Positions 26,859-35,467 of a stretch of DNA of 64,000 bases are shown here, piece after piece (the stretch's first letter is position 1; each line of letters opens with the position of its first letter). A program made the translations under genes and the position numbers. This DNA comes from Cupriavidus sp. WGlv3. Its GTDB lineage: Bacteria; Pseudomonadota; Gammaproteobacteria; Burkholderiales; Burkholderiaceae. Location of the stretch: positions 1 to 64,000 of the forward strand of contig NZ_JALHRX010000016.1 of assembly GCF_023952475.1 (NCBI RefSeq). The letters are read 5' to 3'. The notes under the pieces were generated by a model. The model did no database searches and was not told where the DNA came from. It saw only the letters and a list, made by a program, of their open reading frames with translations.

Positions 26859-27839
26859 TCAGCGTGCCGTCGCCTGGCCTGGTCCGGGATGGGTGACAGC
26901 GGGCGGCACGGTGGCGCCGTGCCGCCGCTTCCATTCGTCGAAGCCCCCGGCCAGCGCCCAGGTCCTGGGATAGCCGGCCACGCGCAGGCGTTCGGCCAGC
27001 AGCGCCGCGGACATCTCGTTCGGGCAGGCGCAATAGACCACGATGTCGGCCTCGGCGGGCGCCACGCCGAGCGCGTCGAGGCTGTCGAGCGCGCCCTGCA
27101 TGTCGAGCACCATCGAGCCGGGAATGCGCTCCATCGGCACGTCGCCATGGGCGCGCACGTCGATCACGACCGGCAGCGCGCCGGCCAGCCGGCGCGATTC
27201 CAGCTCATCCACGCTCATGCGCGGCACGCGCCTGGTGATGCGCAGCAGCCGCAGTCGGCGCCACGAGCGCCATGCCAGGAATACCAGGAAGGCCCCCACC
27301 ACCGCCACCAGCGCCATATGGCCGTAGGTGCTGAAGCCCTCCAGGATCGCATCGATGAAGTCGCTGAACACCACGCCGATCAGCAGGCCGCTGCCGGCCC
27401 ATACCAGCGCACCGATCGCGTCATAGAACAGGAATACCGGCAACGGCGTGCCGGTCATGCCGGCCATCGCGGTCGACAGCGCGCCGGCCCCCGGCAGCAG
27501 CTTGGCGACCACCAGCGAGCGCGGCCCCACGCGCAGGTACAGCGACTGGGTCTGACGGATGCAGGAATCGGGCGAGATCGAAACCTTGCAGATCGTGCGC
27601 AGCATCGGCTGGCCCAGCCGGCGCCCGGCGAAGTACCAACCAGTGTCGGCAATCAGGCAGGCGACAATGACCGCCGCCAGCACCGCGCCGATCGACGGCC
27701 CGGTCTCCTGCACGCCCAGCGCGCCGGCGACGAACAGCATCGGATAGGCCGGCACCGGCAGGCCGGCCTGCTCGACCAGTACGTTCAGGAACACCAGCAT
27801 CAGCCCGTGGTTTTCCAGCAAGGCCTGTAACTCTCCCAC
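26859..27839 (-). CDS. DedA-family membrane protein fused to rhodanese
   Basis: A 326-residue two-domain protein. Residues 1-195 are a DedA/SNARE-associated membrane domain with GLPVPAYP, ADTGWYFAGRRLG and the VAKLLPGAGALSTAMAGM re-entrant segment. Residues 205-315 form a cytoplasmic rhodanese domain with ALPVVIDVRAHGD, HIPG-like ERIPGS and the active loop CACPNEMSAA (Cys270 or Cys272). DedA proteins act as lipid flippases or in membrane homeostasis. What the sulfur-transfer or redox domain adds is unknown. Confidence 0.85.
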   Translation of the reverse strand: MGELQALLENHGLMLVFLNVLVEQAGLPVPAYPMLFVAGALGVQETGPSIGAVLAAVIVACLIADTGWYFAGRRLGQPMLRTICKVSISPDSCIRQTQSLYLRVGPRSLVVAKLLPGAGALSTAMAGMTGTPLPVFLFYDAIGALVWAGSGLLIGVVFSDFIDAILEGFSTYGHMALVAVVGAFLVFLAWRSWRRLRLLRITRRVPRMSVDELESRRLAGALPVVIDVRAHGDVPMERIPGSMVLDMQGALDSLDALGVAPAEADIVVYCACPNEMSAALLAERLRVAGYPRTWALAGGFDEWKRRHGATVPPAVTHPGPGQATAR

Positions 27840-27980
27840 CGCGCTCTCCCCTTTGGTCCAGGACGCCAGTGTGCCAGCCGGCGGTTCGTCGTGGCGCGGA
27901 AGCTTTGCATGGTCGATTCAAATTGACTGAGTGGATGATGCGCCATGTGACTTACGTTGTCCGACAACGCCTGCTCCCCG

Positions 27981-28056
27981 ACTGTCGTTCCCGCGCAGGC
28001 GGGGAACCCAGTGGCTTCAAAAGACGCTGGATTCCCGCCTGCGCGGGAATGACAGT
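27981..28056. repeat. Imperfect inverted repeat, dRS3-like arms
   Basis: Two ~31-bp arms, differing at a few positions, face each other across a short spacer. The inner core ATTCCC-N8-GGGAAT of the right arm (28031-28050) is the pattern called dRS3 in Neisseria, and similar GTCATTCCCGCG units are scattered in many beta-proteobacteria. It is probably a dispersed extragenic palindrome; copy number in this genome cannot be judged from the window. Confidence 0.75.
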
Positions 28057-28162
28057 AGCGTTTGAAGCCTTGACTGAACGGCGCTCTCACCCGTGGAGGC
28101 CCTTGTACCGCTCCCGGTTAACCCGGGGTACGTCGCCGGCCTATTGCGTTCCTCATTCTGAT

Positions 28163-28187
28163 GTCGTACGATGACTGATAACTCGAC
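28163..28187. promoter_or_regulatory. Candidate FadR-type operator of kdgD
   Basis: GTCGTACGATGAC (28163-28175) followed by TGATAA matches the palindrome in the gudD/gntR intergenic region (34563-34587). It covers the probable -10 box (28167-28172) of kdgD, suggesting repression by the GntR-family protein at 34665. Confidence 0.65.
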
Positions 28188-28254
28188 TGACCTGCCACGC
28201 CGCAGTCAGCCGCCTCTGCCACCCCGGGCCATCGGCCCGCCCTGGACTGCCGCA

Positions 28255-29169
28255 ATGCTCGCACCCAACGAACTCAAGCAAATCGTCTCCGAAGGCCTGC
28301 TGTCCTTCCCCATCACTGACTTCGACGCCCAGGGCGACTTCGCGCCGAAGTCCTACGCCGCGCGCCTGGAATGGCTGGCCCCCTACGGCGCCACCGCGCT
28401 GTTCGCGGCCGGCGGCACCGGCGAATTCTTCTCGCTGACGCCGCAGGACTACTCCGCCGTGGTCGACACCGCGGTGCGCACCTGCGCCGGCAAGGTGCCG
28501 ATCCTGGCCGGCGCCGGCGGCCCCACCCGCACCGCCATCGCCTATGCACAGGAAGCCCAGCGCCTGGGCGCGGCCGGCGTGCTGCTGCTGCCGCACTACC
28601 TGACCGAAGCCAGCCAGGACGGCATTGCCGCCCACGTGGAGGAAGTCTGCAAGGCGGTCGACATCGGCGTGATCGTCTACAACCGCGCCAATTCCAGGCT
28701 CAACGCCGAACAGCTGGCCCGCCTGGCCGCGCGCTGCCCCAACCTGATCGGCTTCAAGGATGGCGTGGGCGACATCGAAGCCATGGTCAGCATCCGCCGC
28801 AAGCTGGGCGACCGCTTCTCCTACCTGGGTGGCCTGCCCACCGCCGAGGTCTATGCCGCGGCCTACAAGGCGCTGGGCGTGCCGGTGTATTCGTCGGCGG
28901 TGTTCAACTTCATCCCGAAGACGGCGATGGACTTCTACCGCGCCATCGCCGCGGACGACCACGACACCGTGGGCCGCCTGATCGACGATTTCTTCCTGCC
29001 CTACCTCGCCATCCGCAACCGCAAGGCCGGCTATGCGGTCAGCATCGTCAAGGCGGGCGCGCGCCTGGTGGGCCGCGACGGCGGTCCCGTGCGCGCGCCG
29101 CTGACCGACCTGACCGGCGAGGAGATGGAGATGCTGGGCGCGCTGATCAACCAGCTCGGCCCGCAGTAA
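28255..29169 (+). CDS. kdgD: 5-dehydro-4-deoxyglucarate dehydratase
   Basis: A 304-residue class I aldolase-fold enzyme that dehydrates and decarboxylates 5-keto-4-deoxyglucarate to 2,5-dioxopentanoate. GGTGEFFSLT is the family's carboxylate-binding loop, VIVYNRAN carries the conserved Tyr, and the Schiff-base lysine is in LIGFKDGVGD. An ATG at 28171 opens a longer frame, but it lies inside the operator/-10 region; the start at 28255 (MLAPNELKQ) gives the usual family length. The dehydrogenase for the product follows. Confidence 0.9.
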   Translation: MLAPNELKQIVSEGLLSFPITDFDAQGDFAPKSYAARLEWLAPYGATALFAAGGTGEFFSLTPQDYSAVVDTAVRTCAGKVPILAGAGGPTRTAIAYAQEAQRLGAAGVLLLPHYLTEASQDGIAAHVEEVCKAVDIGVIVYNRANSRLNAEQLARLAARCPNLIGFKDGVGDIEAMVSIRRKLGDRFSYLGGLPTAEVYAAAYKALGVPVYSSAVFNFIPKTAMDFYRAIAADDHDTVGRLIDDFFLPYLAIRNRKAGYAVSIVKAGARLVGRDGGPVRAPLTDLTGEEMEMLGALINQLGPQ

Positions 29170-29283
29170 CGCGGCACGCGGGCGGCCAGCGGGCCGTCCC
29201 GCATTGCATTCCGACCAGCCGGCCGCGGGGCGCATGCCCTCCGGCCGGTTTCCACTTTCCAAAACGCTGACAAGGATCCTTCC

Positions 29284-30810
29284 ATGCAAATCACCGGCGA
29301 CATGCTGATCGGCGCGCAAGCCGTGCGCGGCACCGAAGCGACGCTGCAGGCGATCAACCCCGCCACCGGCGCGGCGATCGGCCCTGACTTCCACGGCGGC
29401 GGCGAGGCCGAGGTCGAGCGCGCCTGCGCGCTGGCCGAGGCGGCCTTCGACACCTACCGCAACACCACGCCCGATCAGCGCGCGGCCTTCCTCGAGGCCA
29501 TCGCGGCGGGCATCGAGGCGCTCGGCGACACGCTGGTAGAGCGCGCCCACCTGGAAAGCGCGCTGCCGCTCGCGCGCCTGCAGGGCGAGCGTGGCCGCAC
29601 CGCCGGCCAGCTGCGCCTGTTCGCCACCGTGCTGCGCGAGGGCCGCTGGCAGCAAGCCACCTTCGACCCCGCGCTGCCCGAACGTACCCCGCCGCGCCCG
29701 GACCTGCGCATGCAGCGCATCGCCATCGGCCCGGTGGCGGTGTTCGGCGCCAGCAACTTCCCGCTGGCCTTCTCCGTGGCCGGCGGCGACACCGCCGCGG
29801 CGCTGGCGGCGGGCTGCCCGGTGGTGGTCAAGGCGCACCCGGCGCACCTGGGCACCTCCGAGCTGGTCGGGCGCGTAATCCAGCAGGCGGTGCGCGATGC
29901 GGGCCTGCCCGAGGGCGTGTTCTCGCTGCTGGTGGGCGCGGGCAATGCCATCGGCACCGCGCTGGTGTCGCATCCGGCGATCCAGGCGGTGGGCTTCACC
30001 GGCTCGCGCGCCGGCGGCATGGCGCTGATGCGCGCCGCCAACGCGCGCCCGCAGCCGATCCCCGTGTACGCCGAGATGAGCAGCATCAACCCGGTGTTCC
30101 TGCTGCCCGCGGCGCTCGACGCGCGCGGCGAGGAGATCGGCCGCCAGCTGGTCGAGTCACTGGTGCTCGGGGTCGGCCAGTTCTGCACCAACCCCGGACT
30201 GGTGATCGGCATCGAAGGCCCCGCCCTCGACAAGTTCCGCGCGGCGGCGCTGGGCGCGCTGCAAGGCAAGCCGGCGGCCACGATGCTGACCCCCGGCATC
30301 CATGCCGCGTACCAGCAGGGCGTGGCCCAGCTGGCGTCGCTCGCCGGCTTGCAGCGCATCGGCAATGGCGTGGACGCCAGCGGCACCAACCAGGCCCGGC
30401 CGGAGATGTTCGAAACCACCGCCGCGCAGTTCCTGGCTGACCACCGCATGCAGGCCGAGGTGTTCGGCCCGTCGACGGTGCTGGTGGTGTGCCGCGATAT
30501 GGACGAGATGCTGAGCGTGGCGCGCCAGCTCGAAGGCCAGCTGACGGCAACAATGCAACTCGACGACGCCGACCACGCGGCGGCGCAGCGCCTGCTGCCG
30601 GTGCTGGAACGCAAGGCCGGGCGCGTGCTGTGCAACGGCTATCCCACCGGCGTCGAAGTCGCGTACGCGATGGTGCATGGCGGGCCGTTCCCGGCGACGT
30701 CGGATGTGCGCACGACTTCGGTGGGCGCCACCGCGATCGACCGGTTCCTGCGGCCGGTTTGCTATCAGAACCTGCCGCAAGCATTGCTGCCCGCGGCGCT
30801 GCGGAAATAG
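29284..30810 (+). CDS. 2,5-dioxovalerate (ketoglutarate semialdehyde) dehydrogenase
   Basis: A 508-residue NAD(P)-dependent aldehyde dehydrogenase that would oxidise the KdgD product to 2-oxoglutarate. It shows the cofactor-binding segment GFTGSRAGG, the general-base Glu in YAEMSSINPVF, and the catalytic Cys in LGVGQFCTNPG. The GASNFPLAFSVAGGD and NGYPTGVEV stretches are typical of the ketoglutarate-semialdehyde branch. It starts 114 bp after kdgD with a nearby AAGGA site and ends at an intrinsic terminator. With kdgD and gudD it completes D-glucarate to 2-oxoglutarate. Confidence 0.9.
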   Translation: MQITGDMLIGAQAVRGTEATLQAINPATGAAIGPDFHGGGEAEVERACALAEAAFDTYRNTTPDQRAAFLEAIAAGIEALGDTLVERAHLESALPLARLQGERGRTAGQLRLFATVLREGRWQQATFDPALPERTPPRPDLRMQRIAIGPVAVFGASNFPLAFSVAGGDTAAALAAGCPVVVKAHPAHLGTSELVGRVIQQAVRDAGLPEGVFSLLVGAGNAIGTALVSHPAIQAVGFTGSRAGGMALMRAANARPQPIPVYAEMSSINPVFLLPAALDARGEEIGRQLVESLVLGVGQFCTNPGLVIGIEGPALDKFRAAALGALQGKPAATMLTPGIHAAYQQGVAQLASLAGLQRIGNGVDASGTNQARPEMFETTAAQFLADHRMQAEVFGPSTVLVVCRDMDEMLSVARQLEGQLTATMQLDDADHAAAQRLLPVLERKAGRVLCNGYPTGVEVAYAMVHGGPFPATSDVRTTSVGATAIDRFLRPVCYQNLPQALLPAALRK

Positions 30811-30828
30811 CGAGAGCCGCTGAGATCT

Positions 30829-30852
30829 GCCCCGCCTGGTGCGGGGCTTTTT
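30829..30852 (+). terminator. Intrinsic terminator of kdgD operon
   Basis: A stem GCCCCGC/GCGGGGC (30829-30835, 30841-30847) with a 5-nt loop is followed by five T residues, 18 bp after the dehydrogenase stop. Confidence 0.88.
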
Positions 30853-30940
30853 GTTTCTGGAAGGGGCGCAAACCTACACTAGCGCCCCAAAAAAAACGGC
30901 CCGCATTCACATGCGAGCCGTCCCTTGCCAACCACCCCCA

Positions 30941-31936
30941 TCAAGCCTCCAGCTTGATCCCCGCCTGCTTCACCACCCCCGCCCAGCGCGATTGCTCGGC
31001 GATGAAGAACTTGCCGGTTTCCCCCGGCGTCATCGTCACCACTTCGGCGCCCTGCGCCACCAGCTGGGCGCGCAAGTCAGGTGCGCGGATGATGCGGATC
31101 AGTTCGGCGCTGATGCGCGCCACCATCGCATCGGGCATGCTGGCCGGGGCCATCACGCCCTGCCAGGTGCCCGACTCGAAGTTCGGCACGCCCTGCTCGG
31201 CGATGGTCGGCACGTTTTGCAGCAGCGGCATGCGCGTGCGCTTGGATTGGGCGATCAGCTTGAGCTTGCCCGACTGCACATGCGGCAGCGTGGCGAGCAT
31301 GCCGTTCATCAGCACCTGGGCGCTGCCGCCGACGGTATCGGCAATGGCCTGCGAGCCGCCCTTGTACGGCACGTATTGCCACTTGGCGCCGGTGGCCTGT
31401 TCCACCGCCACGCCGGCCAGGTGCGGCGCGCTGCCGATGGCGGTCACGGCGAAGTTGAGCTGGCTGCGCTGCGACAGCGCCACCAGTTCCTTTACGCTGC
31501 TTACCTGCACCGACGGATGCACCACCAGCAGGTGCGGCGAATACGCCAGCATCGACACCGGCTTCAGGTCCTTGGCGATATTGAAGGTCAGCTTGGTGTA
31601 GACCGACGGGCTGATGGCCAGCGCGCCGATATCGCACAGCAGCAGCGTGTGGTTGTCGGTGGCCTGCGCGACCAGCGCCGCACCGACGTTGCCGTTGGCG
31701 CCGGGGCGGTTGTCGACCACCACCGACTGGCCCAGCGCCTCGCCCAGCTGCTTGCTGATCAGGCGCGCGATGATGTCCGACGAGCCGCCGGCGGTGTACG
31801 GCACCACCAGGCGGATCGGGCGGTTGGGCCAGTCCGCGGCGTGCGCGGCCGGGGCCAGGCCGGCGAGAGGCCCCGCGGCGAGGCCGGCGGCCAGTGCGGA
31901 GGATTGCTTGAGGAAGTTGCGGCGTCCGTAGGTCAT
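30941..31936 (-). CDS. Bug-family (TctC) solute receptor, Tat-exported
   Basis: A 331-residue periplasmic binding protein of the tripartite tricarboxylate transporter receptor family. The N-terminus has a twin-arginine signal (YGRRNFLKQ, then a hydrophobic stretch to AHAAD). The mature part starts WPNRPIRLVVPYTAGGSSD and has the DNRPGANGN loop and YVPYKGG that bind dicarboxylates in this fold. An AGGAGACC ribosome site supports the start at 31936. No TctA/TctB gene is nearby, as is common for this expanded family in Burkholderiales. It lies downstream of a second Bug gene and gudD, so it probably binds an aldarate or related acid. Confidence 0.9.
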   Translation of the reverse strand: MTYGRRNFLKQSSALAAGLAAGPLAGLAPAAHAADWPNRPIRLVVPYTAGGSSDIIARLISKQLGEALGQSVVVDNRPGANGNVGAALVAQATDNHTLLLCDIGALAISPSVYTKLTFNIAKDLKPVSMLAYSPHLLVVHPSVQVSSVKELVALSQRSQLNFAVTAIGSAPHLAGVAVEQATGAKWQYVPYKGGSQAIADTVGGSAQVLMNGMLATLPHVQSGKLKLIAQSKRTRMPLLQNVPTIAEQGVPNFESGTWQGVMAPASMPDAMVARISAELIRIIRAPDLRAQLVAQGAEVVTMTPGETGKFFIAEQSRWAGVVKQAGIKLEA

Positions 31937-32034
31937 GCTGTGGTCTCCTGTCGAGGGCGCACGCCGGCGCGGCACGGTGCACGTGCTGGGCCGGCGCGGT
32001 CGGTGCTTTGGTATCGGGTTTTATGCGGCGGTAA

Positions 32035-33057
32035 TCAGTCCAGCGCGATCTTGCCTTTCTCGATCACGGTCTTCCAGCGCTGCAGCTCCTGCGCTTCGAA
32101 CTGGTTGAACTGCTCGGGGGTGTTGGCCACCACCTCGAAGCCGCTCTCGGACAGCTTCTGGCGCATCTTGGGGTCGTTCAGCGAGGACACCAGCGCGCCG
32201 TGCAGGCGGCTCTTGATCTCGGGCGGCAGGCCGCGCGGCGCGGCCACGCCCTGCCACGAGTAGACCTCGACATCCTTGATGCCGGCCTCGGCCATGGTGG
32301 GCACATTGGGCAGTACCGGCGAGCGCTTGTCGGAAGTTACCGCCATCGCCTTGAGCTTGCCGGCACGGATGTGCTGCAGCACCGCGTTGACGTTCTGGAA
32401 CGACACGTCCACCTGTCCGGCCAGCAGGTCGGAAATGGCCGGGCCACCGCCCTTGTAGGGCACGTGCAGGCCGTCGGTGGCGCTCTTCTGCCAGAACAGC
32501 GCCGCGGTCAGGTGGTCGGACGAGCCGGCGCCGGACGAGGCAAAGCTGACCTTGCCCGGGTTCTTCTTCATGTAGGCCACCAGTTCCGCCAGCGTGTTGG
32601 CCGGGAACTGCGGGTTGGCCACCAGCACGTTGGGCGCGCGCACCGCAACGGTCAGCAGGTCGAAGTCCTTGGCCGGGTCATAGGCCAGGTTCTTCTGCAG
32701 GAACGGATTGACCGCATAGACGCCGATCGACGCCACCATCATGGTGTAGCCGTCGGCCGGCGCGCGCTTGACATAGGTGGCGCCGATGGCGCCGGTCGCG
32801 CCGGGGCGGTTGTCGATCACGAACGGCTGGCCCAGTTTCTCGTTGAGCGGCACCGTCAGCATGCGCGCGATGGCGTCGCTGGAGCCGCCCGGCGGGAACG
32901 GCACCACCACCGATACCGGACGTTGCGGCCAGTCCTGCGCCGCGGCGCCGGCAGGGCTGATGAAGGTCAGCGCCGCGACCGCGGCGACCGAGCCGAGCGC
33001 GAAGGCGCGCAGCCAGTGAGGCAGGCGCGGCGCGCCCTGGCGTTGGAAGGTGTTCAT
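32035..33057 (-). CDS. Bug-family (TctC) solute receptor
   Basis: A 340-residue periplasmic receptor of the TctC/Bug family with a Sec signal peptide (cleavage near AGAAAQ). WPQRPVSVVVPFPPGGSSDAIAR, DNRPGATGA and HVPYKGGGPA are the ligand-site motifs. It follows gudD by 84 bp and precedes the Tat-exported receptor by 98 bp, so the three form one transcript. Two receptors with different export routes in one operon suggests related ligands or different conditions; D-glucarate or galactarate is the inferred ligand. Confidence 0.9.
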   Translation of the reverse strand: MNTFQRQGAPRLPHWLRAFALGSVAAVAALTFISPAGAAAQDWPQRPVSVVVPFPPGGSSDAIARMLTVPLNEKLGQPFVIDNRPGATGAIGATYVKRAPADGYTMMVASIGVYAVNPFLQKNLAYDPAKDFDLLTVAVRAPNVLVANPQFPANTLAELVAYMKKNPGKVSFASSGAGSSDHLTAALFWQKSATDGLHVPYKGGGPAISDLLAGQVDVSFQNVNAVLQHIRAGKLKAMAVTSDKRSPVLPNVPTMAEAGIKDVEVYSWQGVAAPRGLPPEIKSRLHGALVSSLNDPKMRQKLSESGFEVVANTPEQFNQFEAQELQRWKTVIEKGKIALD

Positions 33058-33141
33058 GGTTGTCTCCTGCAGTGTTTTGATGAGAGAGGCCGGCCGACCC
33101 GAGGGTCGGCAACGGCCGTTGGCGTCGTCGCCGGTGCCGCG

Positions 33142-34497
33142 TCAGCGCACCATGCACGGCGCCTTGTTGTTGAACTTCCAGCCGGGGATCAGGAACTGCA
33201 TCGCCGCGGCATCGTCGCGCGCGCCCAGGCCCTTGCGCTGGTACAACTCGTGCGCGCGCGCCAGCGCATCCAGGTCGAGCTCGACCCCCAGCCCCGGGGT
33301 CCTGGGCACCTGCACCAGCCCGCCTACGATCTTCAGCGGGTTGCGGGTCAGGTGTTCGCCGTCCTGCCAGATCCAGTGCGTGTCGATCGCGGTGACGCGT
33401 CCCGGCGCGGCCGCCGCCACGTGCGTGAACATCGCCAGCGAGATATCGAAATGGTTGTTCGAATGCGAGCCCCAGGTCAGGCCCCACTCGGCACACATCT
33501 GGGCGACCCGCACCGAGCCCTGCATGGTCCAGAAATGCGGGTCGGCCAGCGGGATGTCGACCGACTGCAGCCGCACCGCATGGCCCATCTGGCGCCAGTC
33601 GGTGGCGATCATGTTGGTGGCGGTGGGCAGCCCGGTGGCGGTGCGGAATTCGGCCATGATCTCGCGGCCCGAGTAACCGTCCTCGGCGCCGCACGGGTCT
33701 TCGGCATAGGCCAGCACGCCGCGCTTGTCGCGGCACAGGCGCACGGCCTCGGCCAGCGACCAGGCGCCGTTGGGATCGAGCGTGATGCGCGCCTTGGGGA
33801 AGCGCTCGGCCAGCGCCAGGATCGCTTCCATCTCTTCATCGCCGCGCAGCACGCCGCCCTTGAGCTTGAAATCATTGAAGCCGTAGCGCTCATACGCCGC
33901 TTCGGCCAGGCGCACCACGGCCTCGGGCGTCATCGCCGCTTCATTGCGCAGGCGGAACCACGCGTTGTCCGCGTCGGGTTCGGTGCGGTAGTCCAGCGTG
34001 GTGCGCTGGCGCTCGCCGATATAGAACAGATAACCCAGCATCTCCACCGCGTCGCGCTGCTGGCCTTCGCCCAGCAGCGCGGCCACCGGCACCTCGAGGT
34101 GCTGGCCAAGCAGATCGAGCAGCGCCGCCTCCAGCGCCGTGACGGCGTGGATGGTGATGCGCAGGTCGAAGGTCTGCAGGCCGCGGCCGCCGGCGTCGCG
34201 GCCGGCAAAGGCCGCGCGCACGCGGTTCAGCACGGCCTGGTACTGGCCGATGGGCTGGCCCACCAGCAGCGGGCGCGCGTCTTCCAGCGTCTGGCGGATG
34301 CCTTCGCCGCCCGGCACTTCGCCGACGCCGGTATGGCCGGCGCTGTCGCGCACGATCACGATATTGCGCGTGAAGTACGGGCCATGGGCGCCGGACAGGT
34401 TCATCAGCATGCTGTCATGCCCGGCGACGGGCACCACGGTCAGCTCGGTCACGACCGGGGTATGGGCGGACGCCAAGGGGGCGGCGGTAGGGGTCAT
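33142..34497 (-). CDS. gudD: Glucarate dehydratase
   Basis: A 451-residue enolase-superfamily enzyme that dehydrates D-glucarate (and L-idarate) to 5-keto-4-deoxyglucarate, the substrate of KdgD. The catalytic KxK motif is in GFNDFKLKGG (Lys211 and Lys213), metal ligands follow in ITLDPNGAW and YAEDPCG, and the general-base His is in SHSNNHFD near 345. The length and the C-terminal WKFNNKAPCM segment match the family. It is divergent from the GntR-type gene with a shared operator between. Confidence 0.95.
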   Translation of the reverse strand: MTPTAAPLASAHTPVVTELTVVPVAGHDSMLMNLSGAHGPYFTRNIVIVRDSAGHTGVGEVPGGEGIRQTLEDARPLLVGQPIGQYQAVLNRVRAAFAGRDAGGRGLQTFDLRITIHAVTALEAALLDLLGQHLEVPVAALLGEGQQRDAVEMLGYLFYIGERQRTTLDYRTEPDADNAWFRLRNEAAMTPEAVVRLAEAAYERYGFNDFKLKGGVLRGDEEMEAILALAERFPKARITLDPNGAWSLAEAVRLCRDKRGVLAYAEDPCGAEDGYSGREIMAEFRTATGLPTATNMIATDWRQMGHAVRLQSVDIPLADPHFWTMQGSVRVAQMCAEWGLTWGSHSNNHFDISLAMFTHVAAAAPGRVTAIDTHWIWQDGEHLTRNPLKIVGGLVQVPRTPGLGVELDLDALARAHELYQRKGLGARDDAAAMQFLIPGWKFNNKAPCMVR

Positions 34498-34562
34498 CTC
34501 GGGACTGTCTCCGGCATGGCCCGGGGCGTACGATTCTTCACCCGGGCCTTGTGTTGCGTATG

Positions 34563-34587
34563 TTATCTGTCATCGTATGACTGATAA
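34563..34587. promoter_or_regulatory. FadR-type operator between gudD and gntR
   Basis: A 25-bp near-perfect palindrome centred on 34575, with outer arms TTATC/GATAA and inner arms GTCAT/ATGAC. On the plus strand it ends just before a perfect -10 (TATAAT, 34593-34598) of the regulator gene. On the minus strand it spans a possible -35 TTATCA and -10 TAACAT of gudD. It should allow one protein to repress both directions. Confidence 0.75.
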
Positions 34588-34664
34588 CCCAGTATAATGA
34601 GGCAATCTCGGGCCGGTCAAGTCCGGGAAAGCCCGCCCGTATCCCCGTATCGTATGTAGCTGCC

Positions 34665-35432
34665 ATGCCGAACGCCCAGCCTCTTGTGCCGAACCCGAGT
34701 TCCGCTCCCACCCCGTTGCGCCGCCGCGGCCGCACCCTTGCCGAGGAAGTCGTACAAGCCCTTGGCGAAGAGATCCGGCAGGGCCAGCTCAAGCCCGGCG
34801 ACAAGCTGCCCACCGAATCCGAGATCATGGCCACCATGGGCGTGAGCCGCACCGTGGTGCGCGAAGCGCTGTCGCGGTTGCAGGCCAGCGGCCTGGTGGA
34901 GACGCGCCACGGCATCGGCACGTTCGTGCTGGAACGCCCGGCCGAGGCGCCGTCGCCGTTCCGGATCGGGCCGGACGCGCTGGGCACGGCCATGGATGTG
35001 ATGGCGATGCTGGAATTCCGCGTCAGCGTGGAAGCCGAGGCGGCCGGCCTGGCGGCCGCGCGCCGCACCGAGGCGCAACTGGTGGCGATGCGCCAGGCGC
35101 TGGACGAGCTCAAGCACGGCGCCGGCGCGGGCAATGACGCGGTGGAAAGCGACTTCGCCTTCCACCTGGCCATCGCGCGCGCCACCGGCAACCGCTATTT
35201 CACCGACATCATGGGCCACCTGGGCACCATGGTGATCCCGCGCAGCCGGCTGCAGGTCAGCACGCCCGAGCGCGTGCAGTACCTGGAGCGGGTCAGCATC
35301 GAGCACGAGAACATCTACGACGCGATCGAGCGCCGCGACCCCGACGCCGCCAAGGCCGCCATGCGCATGCACCTGACCAACAGCCGCGAGCGGCTGCGCA
35401 AGGCGTCCGGTTCGGCCAACCCGCAAGGCTGA
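34665..35432 (+). CDS. GntR/FadR-family regulator of aldarate use
   Basis: A 255-residue FadR-subfamily repressor. The winged helix (about 25-90) contains GQLKPGDKLPTESEIMATMGVSRTVVREALSRLQ, and the C-terminal all-helical FCD domain follows with the metal-type Asp/His positions (ESDFAFHLAIARATGN, EHENIYDAI, MRMHL). It is divergent from gudD, and palindromes near gudD and kdgD share its presumed recognition core. The effector is probably an aldarate or a pathway intermediate; this is inference. Confidence 0.9.
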   Translation: MPNAQPLVPNPSSAPTPLRRRGRTLAEEVVQALGEEIRQGQLKPGDKLPTESEIMATMGVSRTVVREALSRLQASGLVETRHGIGTFVLERPAEAPSPFRIGPDALGTAMDVMAMLEFRVSVEAEAAGLAAARRTEAQLVAMRQALDELKHGAGAGNDAVESDFAFHLAIARATGNRYFTDIMGHLGTMVIPRSRLQVSTPERVQYLERVSIEHENIYDAIERRDPDAAKAAMRMHLTNSRERLRKASGSANPQG

Positions 35433-35440
35433 GGCGGGAC

Positions 35441-35461
35441 GCGCATGCGGCGGGCATGCGC
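35441..35461. repeat. Hairpin downstream of gntR gene
   Basis: A perfect 8-bp inverted repeat GCGCATGC/GCATGCGC with a 5-nt loop, 8 bp after the regulator stop. It has no T tract, so it is only a weak terminator candidate. Confidence 0.5.
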
Positions 35462-35467
35462 CGTTAA

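Larger units (their letters stand above)
27840..28254. other. Gap with inverted repeat and kdgD control region
   Basis: The left part holds the imperfect inverted repeat at 27981-28056. The right part holds the kdgD promoter and operator: TTGCGT at 28144-28149 and TACGAT at 28167-28172, 17 bp apart, with the operator core over the -10. The 84 bases from 28171 to 28254 are probably untranslated leader. Confidence 0.5.

Noticed and set aside
27981..28056. Inverted repeat as a CRISPR unit or insertion-sequence end
   Set aside because: There is a single pair of arms, no spacers or further repeats, and no transposase or target duplication nearby.
28171..28254. N-terminal extension of KdgD
   Set aside because: The ATG at 28171 lies in the operator and -10 box, and the extension is Pro-rich without family similarity.
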